The position numbers were made by a program, and so were the translations under genes. The notes under the pieces were generated by a model. That model did no database searches, was not told the origin of the DNA, and was given only the letters and a program-made list of their open reading frames with translations. A stretch of 64,000 bases of DNA from Rapana venosa (Eukaryota; Mollusca; Gastropoda; Neogastropoda; Muricidae), in the NCBI GenBank assembly GCA_028751875.1, contig CM054162.1:8513730-8577729 (forward strand), read 5' to 3'. Below are positions 11,141 to 21,430 of the stretch, piece by piece. Each line of letters begins with the position of its first letter. Position 1 is the stretch's first letter.

Positions 11141-11640
11141 AATTGATATTGATCTATTATAGTTTTATACCAATTTAATTATTCATAACAATGCTGTGGG
11201 TTTGTTTGGGTTTTTAGACTGTTCAATGTCTTAAAAACAGATATTAATTTCATTGTTTTTTGTCTTATAAAACAGTTTTAAAAAATTTTTTCTATATAAT
11301 AAAAATGCTGCCCATACAGAAATTTTTTCCAATTTTTTGTGTGTGTGTGGGTGGTTGTGTGGCGCGCGCGGCCGCGCTCGGGGCCCCAAAAAGCAGGGGT
11401 TTTTATGTGGACATGAGATTAGTGATTTTATTTTGGGGAGTTTATGACGGGCTGGGAAATTGCTGATTTGTGGGCGGTTTTTTATATCTTATACATGCTG
11501 CCCCTGTTCGAATAATGTGTGTGGTGTGTGTGGGTGTGTGTGGGTGGTGTGGGTGTGTGTGTGTGTGGTGTGTTTTGTGTGCGTGTGTGTGTTGTGTGTG
11601 TGGTGTGTGTTTTTAAAAAGTTTACTTTTTTTATTGTTTT
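11140..11640. other. Unannotated left-arm stretch with GT repeat and empty LINE site
   Basis: Non-coding sequence matching 38,960-38,400 in reverse complement (shared ATACCAATTTAA, TTCAATGTCTT, GCTGATTTGTGGGCGG and TGTTCGAATAA). GT repeats fill 11,515-11,610. The words at 11,621-11,650 join directly to the 33,580 side, with no trace of the 4.8-kb insertion present in the right arm. Confidence 0.75.
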
Positions 11641-11860
11641 TTTGTGTGGTCGGACCTATCGGAATTTCTCTTTCTCAGGTTTTAAAATTTTTTGAATTTA
11701 AATTTGAATAACACCCCCAAAACCAAACAAAGAAAAAAATGGCGGGGGGTCCCTGGTTTTTTTCTGCTGTAACTTTCGTCTCTTTGCGCTCCCTTACTAG
11801 GTGGGATGGCAGGTGCCTGGCTTCTCCTGTCTTGTCATTTTGTAGGAGGACGGGGAATTC
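11640..11860 (-). repeat. Dispersed repeat Rep-3 (left-arm copy)
   Basis: Reverse-complement counterpart of 33,365-33,580, sharing GACCTATCGGAATTTCTCT, GAATTTAAATTTGAAT and the CGCTCCCTTACT block. A third copy lies at 49,740-49,960. The 3' side carries CAAATTCAAATTC words typical of a retroposon tail; the class is not established. Confidence 0.6.
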
Positions 11861-12295
11861 ATTGCCCAGTCACAGATTATTCATTGTCCAAACCACGATC
11901 TTTTACTTCCGAAACCCCTGCAACTATTCCAAAGCCCAGTTATTCAATGTCCAAAGTTAAAGACAATGTTGTCCAACCCCAGATATCATTTTTCCACATT
12001 CCAGTCATTCATTGTTCAAATCACAGATCATTCATTGTCCAAAACCCCAGATCAAAAATTGTCCCAAAAAACCCCAAAATCAACTATTTTTCCAAACCAA
12101 AAAACATTTTTTGTCCAAATGCAGAACAGCAAATCCAAAAACCCAAAAAACATCATTGCCAAAAAATTTTCAGATTAAATATTTTCCAAACTAAAGATCA
12201 TTTTTTGTCCAAACCAAATCATTTATTGTCCAAACCACAAATCATCATTGTCCAAAACCCATATCAACTATTGTCCAAACCACAGATTAAAGAAA
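11860..12295. repeat. 23-bp minisatellite, unit ATCATTCATTGTCCAAACC (array 1)
   Basis: Tandem units built on TTCATTGTCCAAACCACAGA, about 23 bp each, decaying toward an A-rich end near 12,295. It is the reverse complement of the longer array at 32,575-33,375. ORFs across it are repeat artefacts. Confidence 0.9.
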
Positions 12296-13080
12296 AAAAA
12301 AAAAAAAAAAAAATTAACAACCAAAAAAAAAACATTTAAAAAAAAAAAAATTTTTTAAAAAAAAACAAAAAAAACAAAACAACCCGACAAACATTGCCAA
12401 ACCAAAATAATTTTTTTTAAGCAAAACCCCCCCCTCCCCCCCCCCCCCCACCACGGGCACCCCCCACCCCCCCCCAAAACCCACACCCCCTTGGCAAACC
12501 AATTACAATTCTTAAAATTTTATCAAACATATCACGTTCAAACTTCCCATTTCAAAAGTTTACCCTTTTAAGATTATTATTGTCAAACATCACTAAAACC
12601 CAACACAAAAAAACCCGCTCAAATTGGCCACATTTTTTATTTTTTGGGGGTTGGGGCCTTTTTTTTCCCCCTTTTTCCTCTGTTGTAATTGCTTAAACTT
12701 TAAAAGTCTAAAGGGGAAAAAAAGAGGGGGAAAAAAGGAGAAAAGAAAAAGAAGGAAGGAAATTTAAAAAAAAAGTGTGGTTTTTTTTGCGGTTTTTTGG
12801 GGGTTTGATTAAAGTGGTTTGTGTGTTGGAATTTATTTTGGTGGGTTTTTATTTTGGGTTTGTTTTTTGTTTTGTGTGATTTTCCTTGGGAAAGGGTTTA
12901 AAGAGAAGGAGAAGAGAAAAGGAGGAAAAAGAAAGGAGGGCCAAAAAAAATTTTTGTGTTTCTTTTTTGAACCAGTGGTTTTTGTGGATTTAAAAAAAAA
13001 AAAAAAGGGGGTTTTGGGGTTTTGTTTGTGACATTGAAATTGACAATCGCTTAAAAGGACAATTTTCTCCAAAATTTAAA
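12295..13080. other. A-rich, C-rich and G/T-rich noisy sequence
   Basis: Long A, C and T runs, including C runs at 12,425-12,475 that face the 43-G run of the right arm. No gene is visible. Weak words (TCCTCTGTTGTAA at about 12,678) still align it to 32,190 in reverse, so it is a degraded part of the left arm. Confidence 0.6.
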
Positions 13081-13300
13081 TAAAATTATTTTATTATAAA
13101 AACCTCAATTAAAATTTTAACCCTTTTCCCACTAAAATCAGTTGTTTAAAAAGAACAACCAAAAAAAAATTGAAAAGGGGCCAACCTTTTTTTACTTATA
13201 CTGGTTTTTTCTATTTGTATTAAAAAAAGATTTAAGAGAAACCTATGGCAAAGATTGCTTACCCCAAGCTAAGGTTAACACACGTTGTTTCAAACCTTAT
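13080..13300 (+). pseudogene. CR1/Jockey-like RT fragment (left-arm copy)
   Basis: The reading FFYLYWFFLFVLKKDLRETY, near 13,187-13,245, is the decayed counterpart of the block after the GVPQGS motif in the right-arm RT fragment (31,540-31,975, minus). The GVPQG motif itself is lost here. Recognition depends on comparison with the other arm. Confidence 0.6.
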
Positions 13301-13319
13301 CATCTTTTTATATCATCAT

Positions 13320-13605
13320 CACCCTTACCCCAGTGGGTTAGGGGACAAAAGTGCTTTTCCCCACTCCTTCCCCTTTCCGGGCCCCCCCCTAGTCACTGAT
13401 CTCCAAAAGTGTGTGGCCTTCATCTCACTTTCTACATCATCCTCCACGTTGCTTTTTGGGTTTTTTTTCTTTCTCCTTCCTTCTGGGTCCAGTGCAATGC
13501 TGTTCTTTATTGACTGTGGGTCTCTTCGGAGGGTGGCCCAAACCACTCCCCTGTCGTCTGGGTTTATGGTTCCCATTCTTCCCGCTGCTTCCCCTAGTGT
13601 ATGCA
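13320..13605 (-). pseudogene. LINE-B-like ORF2 C-terminus (left-arm copy)
   Basis: The minus strand encodes GRMGTINPDD, VVWATLRRDPQSI, DPEGRRKKK and VESEMKA. This is the conserved post-RT C-terminal region (W-I-G-H-x-L-R-R...PEGRRKR-x-R-P...E-x-E) of RTE/CR1-group LINEs. It is the counterpart of 31,165-31,485 with frameshift noise. Confidence 0.75.
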
Positions 13606-13805
13606 CACCTTGGCTTTAGTACAGTCCCCCCAATTTACCCAGCTGTAAATAGTTTTCCCCGCCCCTTAGGGGCAGGGAATGTAAAGAGGGGAGGGAGAGG
13701 GTGTAGGCGCCATTTCAAAACGTGGCCCTGGAGAACTGAGGACCGACACCTCACTCCCTAACGTCCATGGTTATGGGGAAAACCTTTACCTTTTAACCTT
13801 TATGT
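13600..13805 (-). repeat. AGGTAAAGGT dispersed repeat (copy 1)
   Basis: The minus strand reads AAAGGTAAAGGT..., then GTTAGGGAGTGAGGTGTC, a CTCAGTTCTCCAGGG block, and ends TTTACAGCTGGGTAAATTGG then ACTAAAGCCAAGG. Four copies occur in the window (also 16,465-16,690, 27,470-27,685 and 30,965-31,160). Confidence 0.8.
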
Positions 13806-14340
13806 AACGAATTAGCGATTTTTTTTTGGGGGGGGGTGTTTTGGTGGGGAATTTTCTAGGTGGTTTTATGATTATGTTTTCACTTTTTTTTGTGGCTGTT
13901 GTACTGTAAGCAGTAGGCCTACTATTGAAAAGGTTGTTGTTGCTGTGGATTATTGTTTGGCGGAAATCGCTGTAGGCCGAGCTTTAAATTTTTTTCAATT
14001 ATTTTTTCTCTTTTGTTTCCCTTCTCTGTCTATTTTCGTCTGTTTGTCATCTCTTTCTCTTGTTTCTCCTTCTCTGTCTATCTCTGTCTGTCTCTGTCTC
14101 TATCTCTTTCTCTTTGTTTCTCTTCTCTGTCTATGTCTGTCTGTCTGTGTGTCTCTGTCTATCACTTTTGCTTTGTTTCTCCTTCTCTGTCTATCTCTGT
14201 CTGTCTCTGTCTCTGTCTATCTCTGTCTCTTCCCCCCCCCCCCCTCTCTCTCATATGTATGTTGCCCTTTGTTGTTTTCTGTTGTTACTATTGAGTTAGC
14301 CATAAAAGTCATTAACAATATTTTTGTTATCTATCTATAC
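13805..14340. repeat. TCTG/TCTC repeat block
   Basis: Bases 14,020-14,240 alternate CTCTGTCTATCTCTGTCTG units with TTTGTTTCTCCTTCTC spacers, giving about four higher-order units near 60-70 bp. It matches 30,500-30,750 in reverse complement. No gene. Confidence 0.75.
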
Positions 14341-14714
14341 CACTAAATGTCACAGCTGCTTCTGCGTGAAATTCGGGCTGCTCTCCCCAGGGAGAGCGCG
14401 TCGCCACAAGAGCAGCGACACCTTTTTTTTCTTTTCTTTTGTCTGTAACTGTATTTGCTTTCCTATCAGAGTGGCTTTTTCTACAGAATTTTGCCAGGGA
14501 CAACTCTCTTGTTGCCGTGGGTTGTTTTACGCGCGCTAAATAATTTTGTGTATCACACAGGACCTCAGGTTTATCGTCTCATCCGAAAGACTAGCACCCA
14601 CATCACCACTCATGGTGTAATGGATGGGGGAAAGTTTCGGGTCGAAATGGGATTCAAACCATGGCACACTTCCGACCCGACTTTTCGCTTTCTAGGCAGG
14701 CGCGTCACCTCTAG
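14340..14714 (-). mobile_element. SINE-3 (left-arm copy), interrupted by LINE-A tail
   Basis: The minus-strand counterpart of 30,066-30,480: tRNA-like head near 14,714-14,640 (CTAGAGGTGACGCG; B-box-like GGTTTGAATCCCA), then a body with GAGACGATAAACC and GCGCTCTCCCTGGGGAG. The head is split at 14,714 by a LINE-A 3' tail; the remaining bases of the head resume at about 14,993. Confidence 0.85.
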
Positions 14715-14981
14715 ATAATAATAATAATAATAAAAATAAATGGAATTTGTATAGGGCTATGTCTTGCAAAAACAAATCAAAGCGCTTGCATCCATCCTAC
14801 TCTCACACATGCAACAAGTTGCAATTAATAGTTTTTACAAATTGAAATGTAAACACACACGCGCACACACACGCACGCACACACGCACGGGCGCGCACAC
14901 ATATACACACACACATACACACAAACGCGCGCGCGCGCGCGCACGCACACACACACACACACATACACAGAGGTTGTGGAG
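14715..14981 (-). mobile_element. LINE-A 3' tail insertion with ACCTCTAG target-site duplication
   Basis: Reading minus, a short 5'-truncated LINE-A 3' UTR (GT/GC microsatellite at 14,845-14,975, then AAGCGCTTTGATTTG) ends in an AAT/ATT run at 14,716-14,736. ACCTCTAG flanks it at 14,707-14,714 and 14,982-14,989. The right arm has the uninterrupted site near 30,072-30,080, so this insertion is specific to the left arm. Confidence 0.85.
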
Positions 14982-14989
14982 ACCTCTAG

Positions 14990-15475
14990 ACCACCTCTAG
15001 ACCAATAGTCAGCGCGTTGTCTGTATAAATGGCATCCCCACCTTCTGGAAATGGTGTGTCAGGAATTCTCTTTTCTACCCTCACTTTTGTTTTGGCCTTG
15101 TTCCTTTTCTTCCTGTCATCTCCTTCTTGTCTGTTTTCTGCCTTCTTGGTCCATTCTCCTGCCTTTTCCCACAAAGACTTCAAAGATAACAACTCTCTCT
15201 CCCACGCGAAGTCAGATGCGCTAGGCTTGACTTGTCAGGCGCTTAACGGCAGCGCAACGCATTTTTCACTCACATGACAGCAATAGTTGCTGTCTGAGCG
15301 TTCGACCAAGAAGAAGAAGTAGAAGAAGAAGAAGAAGAAGCTTGCTTTATTTCAGGCAGCAGAGGCGGGATCACAGCTGGAGAGGAGACTGTCGGCTACC
15401 CAGTTGAAGGGCCATGGGCAACGCAACCGTAGTAAGTGTCACAGTCCAAGTCAAACTTTTATTTCCAGATAGTAC
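14990..15475 (-). repeat. Rep-2 dispersed repeat (left-arm copy)
   Basis: Counterpart of 29,615-30,060. The minus strand keeps a 68-codon ORF (15,192-14,986) with WEKAGEWTKKAENRQEG and IPDTPFPEGGDAIY, nearly unchanged between the arms. The outer part contains AAGAAG repeats and ends in TTTTATTTCCAGATAG. No known domain is recognised. Confidence 0.75.
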
Positions 15476-15550
15476 GTGTGGTGTGTGTGTGAGTGTGTGT
15501 GTGTGTGTGTCTGTGTGTGTTTGTGTGTGTATGTGTGTGTGTGTGTGTCT

Positions 15551-15581
<31 letters not shown>

Positions 15582-15835
15582 GGGGTGGTGGTTAGGTGTA
15601 GAGAGAGAAAGGGGGAGGGGGTAGGACAGTGTTTTTTTCTGTGTTTTTGTTGTCATGGGGGGAGGGGTGGGGGTGGTTGTGGAGAGAGGGGGGAAAGGGA
15701 GAGAGGGGGAGGGGGGTGTGTGTGTGTGTGTGTGTGGTTGGGTGAGTGTGGGGCGGGGAAAGAGAGAGAGAGAGAGAGGAGAGAAGAGAGAGAGAGAGAG
15801 GAGAGATAGAGAGGAGAGAGAAGAGAGAGAGTGAC
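15475..15835. repeat. GT tract, 22-G run, GA tract
   Basis: GT repeats (15,477-15,563), a G run (about 15,564-15,586), then GGGGA and GA repeats to 15,830. Matches 29,410-29,610 plus 28,310-28,435 in reverse; the right arm is split here by an RNase H LINE. Confidence 0.85.
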
Positions 15836-15965
15836 AATGCAAATTCTTTTTTTTCGAATAATGAATAAGTACTCATGTGCTTTTGTACATTCCAGTACCC
15901 GGCCCGTAGGATACATTTTTAGTAATAAGCCCAATACTCATACACTTACACAGTAACAACAAAGG
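15835..15965 (-). repeat. Rep-1 copy
   Basis: Reading minus: GTGTATGAGTATTGGGCTTA, GTATCCTACGGGCCGGGTAC, AAAAGCACATGAGTACTTAT, ATTCGAAAAAAAAGAATTTG, then CATTGTC and the TC tract. Counterpart of 28,175-28,310. It has no coding capacity. Confidence 0.85.
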
Positions 15966-16465
15966 AAAACACTTTAAAAAGCAAACAAAACACAAAAGAG
16001 AGAGAGAGAGAGAGAGAGAGAGAAGGAGAAGAGGGGAAGGAGAGAGAGAGAAGGGGAAAAGAGAAAAGAGAGAGAGAGAGAGCAAAGGGCATACGTCTGT
16101 GCTGGAGTACAAGCTTCAGCTCGAGGGTGTTCTTCTTCTGTTAAAGACACAAGCCTTCTTTAAAGAATGGGGACTACATTTCAGAAAATTGGGAAACTAT
16201 TATATCAGAAAAATTCTTAAACGTTTTTTTAAAAATAAATCTAAAATTTCCTGTAATAAATTTTCGATTAATGCAGGAACATAAGAGCAGTTATGACTGA
16301 ATTACGCAAAACCTTAACAATGCTGACCATCTGGATATTTAAAAAGAAATGAATATTAAAGGTGTAAATTATCAGAATCTCACGATTGGTTTAACATTGT
16401 TTATTCAGTATACAGACATATTATTATTAAAATACATATATATATAATATATATATACTTGGAAA
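15965..16465. other. GA tract and non-coding left-arm sequence
   Basis: GA repeats at 15,998-16,082. Then non-coding DNA matches 28,105-27,700 in reverse (TACAAGCTTCAGCTCGAG, AAAATTGGGAAACTAT), ending in TATATA repeats. No gene is visible. Confidence 0.75.
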
Positions 16466-16690
16466 GGTGGAGCGTTTTGCGCGCCTTGGCTTTAGTACCA
16501 AACCCCAAGTTCACCCAGCTGTAAATGGGTACTTGCCCTCTTTAGGGTTAGGGAAGGTAAAAGCAGCGAGGGAGAGGAGATGGCGCCGCTGTCAATATAA
16601 CTGGCCTTTTGAGAAGCTGAGGTCTTTTATGCCTCACCCCCAAAAACCACGGGAAGATATGGGCACCTTACCTTTTTCATCGGGAAGCAG
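16465..16690 (-). repeat. AGGTAAAGGT dispersed repeat (copy 2)
   Basis: Counterpart of 27,470-27,685. It shares CGCGCCTTGGCTTTAGTACC, CACCCAGCTGTAAATGGGTA and GAGAAGCTGAGGTC, and reads toward AAGGTAAGG on the minus strand. Confidence 0.8.
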
Positions 16691-18060
16691 ACAACAAGAC
16701 AGCAGGGGAAAGGTTTTCATCAAGTTACAGCTTATTTTGAAGCCCACAACCCCCATGAAAATGAACTTTGTTGGGAGTTATGCAACAAGGGCCCTTTTTT
16801 TCTTGTTACAGACTTTAAAATTCACTTTTCACACTACGGCTACAAAAAAAGCAGAACAGCATCAGCTAGAAAACTGAAGGGACAAAGACTAAAGGGAAAA
16901 GTACACCCACACACCAGGCAGCAATCCCACCCCCAAGGAAAAAAACACGCCCTTTGTGCGGCAGTACACCCCAAACAAACGGAGGGGGGACTCCTCCAAG
17001 TCCCCCTATAATTCATCTTTTTTTTTGTACTCTAAAATGTCTGGATTTACAAAAATTTTTTAAGTTTTAAAAATGTTAATGTTTTTTTAAAATTTTTCGT
17101 CTGTCGCCATACAAAAAAGTTTTTTGGTTTTTTTGATCCCGTTTCAGAGTATCGGGTGTTTGATGCAAACACTTAAAAAAATGGGACAGAAAAAAAAAAC
17201 AAGAGGAAAAAATTCAGCTGTTGTAGGATAGCCCAAGCACAAATGGACCATTATAATTTGGATTTAAATCACAGTTGAGATTACCCTTTTAAAGTCTAAG
17301 TCTGCAGCGGATGTTTTCCCTGTTTTTGTTTCCATAATAAAGACTGGGGGGAACTTATATCCCCAACAGAGAGGACATTTCAATGAATGATAGAGTCTAG
17401 CTTGCCCTACAGGGTAGTTTGCCCCAGAATCCAGGGGTGGAGGGAAAAAAGGAAGCACCATGTTTTCAGCTCTACTTTGGAATTTTAAAGTGTTGGGGGG
17501 TCCTTTCATTGGAGGGATTTTGAGAAAAAAGTAATGGGGGGCTGGTTTTTGATAAAAATTTGGAGTATTGCCTGGAGGGTTAATGATTAAACCCCGGTTG
17601 GCTTTTTTCCCTTTTTTTAAACGCAACACTTTGTTTCTTGATAATGGTAAAGTGACTAGTCCCACGGACGGCTTCAGAAAAAACCCCTTATACTTCTACG
17701 TGGGCTCTTTAAAGCCCCTAAAAAGTCTTAGTGCAACTACCCCAAATCTTTCACAAAATCAGATACCAGTAAGATAAGGGGTGCTTAGTTTTTTTTGTTA
17801 AATATGTACGTCCTTGCGTTTTAAATAAGAATAAGGGGGGTTACACTTCTTGAAATTTTTTTCACACATTCCCCCAATTTACAGTTATTTTGGATGGTAA
17901 TTTCTAAGTTTTTAAAGAAAAAGAAAACCCCCGCAATTGAGTGTGCCTAAAGTAGAAGGGGTTATTGGTTTGGTTTCCTTGCAAAACTAACCGCCAGTTT
18001 TTTATTACAAACTTAACTTTCCAAAGCTGGGCTCATTTATTTATTTTTTTAAGTTTGGTT
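16690..18060. other. No recognisable gene
   Basis: 16,690-17,075 matches 27,470-27,056 in reverse complement, up to the scaffold gap. From 17,075 to 18,060 the sequence is AT-rich with homopolymer noise. Short ORFs at 17,264-17,777 have no motif I recognise. Confidence 0.65.
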
Positions 18061-21000
18061 CAAACCCCGCTCTCCATTGGGATTACAAAGAGCTTTTACA
18101 TGTTTCCCTCGGTGGGACGCACGGAGGGCCGTTTCCCGGGGCGGATTGCCCTGGCCCACCCGTCTAAGGGAAGCCCCCTGACAGAAAACTCGGGCCCCTC
18201 CAAGTATGGGGGTTGGGCAGGGGCCCCAACTACCTACTCCCGGAAAACAACACAAGACCGAAACTTGAGATCACTTCGAATAAAGCCCGGGGGGGGAAGG
18301 GGTATCACCGGCACGGCAATGACGAGATGGGTAAAGCCGGGGAACTAACCGCCCGGTATGGCCCTTTGCAAGCCCCAAAATCCCTTAAAAGGGAAATTTG
18401 GGAAATGTTAAAAAAATGAAGAGGGGGTGCCGCACAGATTGCAGGAGAGATGGGGGGAAAAACTGGCATTCTGGGAATAGCGAGTGCAGAGGACAGGAGT
18501 GGAAAAATTAAGCTGGTCAGGCAAAAGGATGTAAGTGGAGACGAACAATACCCCCGGGGAGGATCCCTTTGATGGCTGGGACGCATAAGCTCTATGGAAA
18601 ATGGACACCAGTCACGGGGGGATCATTTAGCAAGTTTTCTACTCCAAATACAGCGGAGACAGTCAAACAAGTGACGCCCCGCACAACGAGGGGAAGACAA
18701 AAAAGGAGCAGTTTACCAAAAAACTCCGGGAAAACAGTGGACGGGTGCAACAAAACGACATCACATCTCAGGGGGAGACAAAACGCAAAAGTGGGAAATG
18801 ACAACACGGGATACAAAAGGACAAGGGGTTCATGGACTTAGGAGAAGACCGACATGGAGAGAGACTATGCGATTTACCCGCTGAATGACTAGTTATACAG
18901 GAACCTATTCCACACAAAGACATTCACAAAGAACATGGAATCACGAGTAAAAAGCCAAATTGCCCACATTGCGGGGGCAGTGGAGACATCAGTACAAGAC
19001 TCCCGGTACAGAGGGGGCTGCCAACGGGAAACCACTACCTTGAGCGAGGATAAAAAATTTGATTCAGCTCACCGAAACAACAAAAAAACCAAAGAAAAGA
19101 GGGACGTTAACGACTGAAGGACGAAGATAAAAGGGAAGAAGTTCTGCAACGCAGTGAAGCCCAAAGCTGAAGAAAACGACCGAAAGTGAAGATGTAAGGG
19201 GGTTTTGGGGAAACATCAAAGAACGCCTAACAAATCAAGAAGGGGTTTTCTTGGCTACGAAGGGGGAAGAGCAAGACTGGACATGAGCAGTGGAAGCTGA
19301 TCAATGAGAGGAACGCATAAAGATCAGAATAAACAGTAACACTCTGAGGGATAAAGAACAAAATGACGGAAGCTAAAAGAAAAAAGACAAGGAGGTGAAA
19401 AGAACCTAAAGAGGAAAAAGGGGGAGAAGGATGCAGAAAAAGCAGAGGGGCCCCGAATCGCAAGAATGGGAGCAGAAAGAACGTACGCTTTGTGAAGTAG
19501 CTCACCAAAAAAGGACTAACCAGCGCAGCAGTGGAATAAAAAGGGGAAAAAGCAAAGAATCAAGAGCCGGCTAGGGATGGAGAGAAACTTCGGGAAATTT
19601 TCTCAACAGGGATGCACGAAGAGCCCACAAATTGCCCGGGGGGGGTTGGAAAAAACTAGACTTCAGCAAAAACCAACCATCCATGAAATAAGAAAGCACT
19701 GAAGACCCTCAGGAACGGAAAAGCCAGGAAAACCAAATCACGCAGAGATGCTAAAAGCAGACATTGAACAGCCCGGCAAGGAATAAAACGGATTTTTGAC
19801 CCGTCTGGGAAAAGGGGGCGTCCCAACACAGTGGGACAAAAAGGACTCATTGCAAGATTCCAAAAGAAGGAAATCTTGGGAGGGGGAAATGGCGGGGGTT
19901 CATTTACCCCCTTGGGCCCAGAAAGGTGTCACAAAACCCTCATCAACGAATGAAAGAGGAGTAGACTCACTCAGATGGGAACAGTGGATTGAAAGGGGGG
20001 GGGAAAACTGTGGGCCAGTTTTTAATCAAAACATCTTGGAAAAAAGTCAACAAAAAGGGAACGCCCACTGTACTTCACTTCACGATTTTAAAAAGGCCTT
20101 TGACCCCAACCCCAATCAGTTTTGGATCTCATGGTCGTTGGAACCCCCAAAAAAAACTCGTCCAGAGGGTCAAGAAAATATAAGAAGATTTTCCCAGTGC
20201 TCCGTCACGTTAAAAACGAAAAAAACAAGGTTTCCCAGTGATTGGGGGGTAAAACGGATGCGCATGTCAGGATTCCCTTCCCCCTTTTGGATAACTGGGT
20301 AAGAGAAGAAGTGGGGAAAGGGGAGGGAATGGGGTAAGATGGGCTTCATGAACATGTTAGAAGACCCTTTACTTGCAGAAACATCGCCCCTTTTTTCATC
20401 AACCATGAAAAATCTACAAAACAAAACTACAAGTGGAAAGACAACGCAGCAAAGGTTGGACTCAATGAATGTCAGAAGAGCAAAAACATGAAAGTAAACA
20501 GCAGAACCCGACGGGCTGAGGGTTGGAATCAGAAATGGAAGAGGTGGAGAACTTCACCAAATTTGGAGCAAAGTCCCAAAAAACGGAGGAGGAAACGCAG
20601 ACGCAAAAAAGGGGTAGCATGGCCAGTGCACAGAGAAACATTATCCAAAAATTGGGAAAAAAGGGGCATCGCAGAAAAAACCCAAAAAATCCCTTTTTAA
20701 GAGCCTTGTTTTGTCTTCTTTAGGGTGTGAGCTGGAAAATTTCGAAAGGGGGAAGAAGAGAAAAAAGACATTTTTCCCAAACCCAAAAGTTGGGGTGATC
20801 TTTAAGATCCCATGGCAAGAACCATTTCCCCAAGACAGCTTGAAAAGAAAAAGCAGAAAAAACCCCGCCAGGAGATTTTAAGAAAAAGATGAACTGGATC
20901 GGACATGTCCTAAAAAGGGGCAGGAGGCGACTTTTGCGTTGCCCCGGGGGACACCCGAAGGGGGAAGGAAAGGAAACGAACAAAACCCGCATGGCAAAAA

Positions 21001-21110
21001 ATGGTAGAGGTAGAGCGGAACGGCGCGGTGGAGCCGTGGAACGCCGCAGAAACACAGCTGCAGACCGGGAAACCCGTGGAGGAATGGTCGCATTTTGGGC
21101 CCCCTAGCCA
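18060..21110 (+). mobile_element. LINE-B4: near full-length RTE-like LINE, heavily frameshifted
   Basis: A GC-rich 5' non-coding lead (18,060-18,390) is followed by an APE endonuclease in changing frames: AAQIAGEM (about 18,433), SGDEQYPRG, KVGNDNTGY, GERLCD and the PHKDIHK block (about 18,915). A charged linker follows. RT motifs are TILKRPLT/DFKKAFD (20,083-20,104), the decayed FADD block near 20,360, then NVRRAKTMKVNSRT (20,470-20,510). The C-terminus has MNWIGHVLKRG (20,889), GHPKGEGKE and a final WAP stop at 21,106. Motif order and about 3 kb length fit an almost complete element. It belongs to a different subfamily from B1. Frameshifts appear every 50-150 bp, many probably base-call errors. 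Confidence 0.85.
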
Positions 21111-21129
21111 GAGAGAATTAAATTAAGTA

Positions 21130-21430
21130 AATAAGGAATGTTACATTTGTCTGCAAAAAAAGTTTAATATCTGAAAAAATTTTAAACAAAGGGGGTCCAA
21201 GCAAAATCCCTGTGGAACACCAGCATGTACTGTTTTGTGTAAATTTTTTCCTTTATAACAAATTTTGGGCGCTGCAAATGATCTCCCAAAACCCTTTTAA
21301 AAAGATGCCTGTAACTCCAACGATTCATTTTGCCCGAGTCCTTAGTGCCCCACTCCATCAAAGGGTTTTGATAGGGCAAAATTAAGTTTAATGTTTACAC
21401 CTTTTTCCAAAGGCTGAAGACAAAGTGTTT
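21130..21430 (-). pseudogene. Jockey/CR1-type RT fragment
   Basis: The minus strand reads ALSKPFDGVGH near 21,385 (from a D-F-S-K-A-F-D-x-V-x-H block), KFVIKEKIYTKQYMLV, and then HAGVPQG in an alternate frame at about 21,222-21,202, followed by LNFFADK. These are RT palm motifs A to C in the right order and spacing, with indels and a damaged active site. No flanking endonuclease is visible. Confidence 0.7.

Larger units (their letters stand above)
8225..17075 (+). repeat. Left arm of large inverted duplication
   Basis: Read left to right, this segment corresponds block by block to the reverse complement of 42,445-27,056. The blocks are CAAA minisatellite, T-rich/CA block, SINE-2, Rep-1, SINE-1, pyrimidine/GA tract, 23-bp minisatellite, RT fragment, LINE 3' end, AGGTAAAGGT repeat, TCTG block, SINE-3, Rep-2, Rep-1, AT tract and a second AGGTAAAGGT repeat. 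The left arm is shorter (about 8.9 versus 15.4 kb) because it lacks two LINE insertions, and it is noisier, with more homopolymer expansion. It contains one LINE-A tail insertion that the right arm lacks. Confidence 0.85.
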
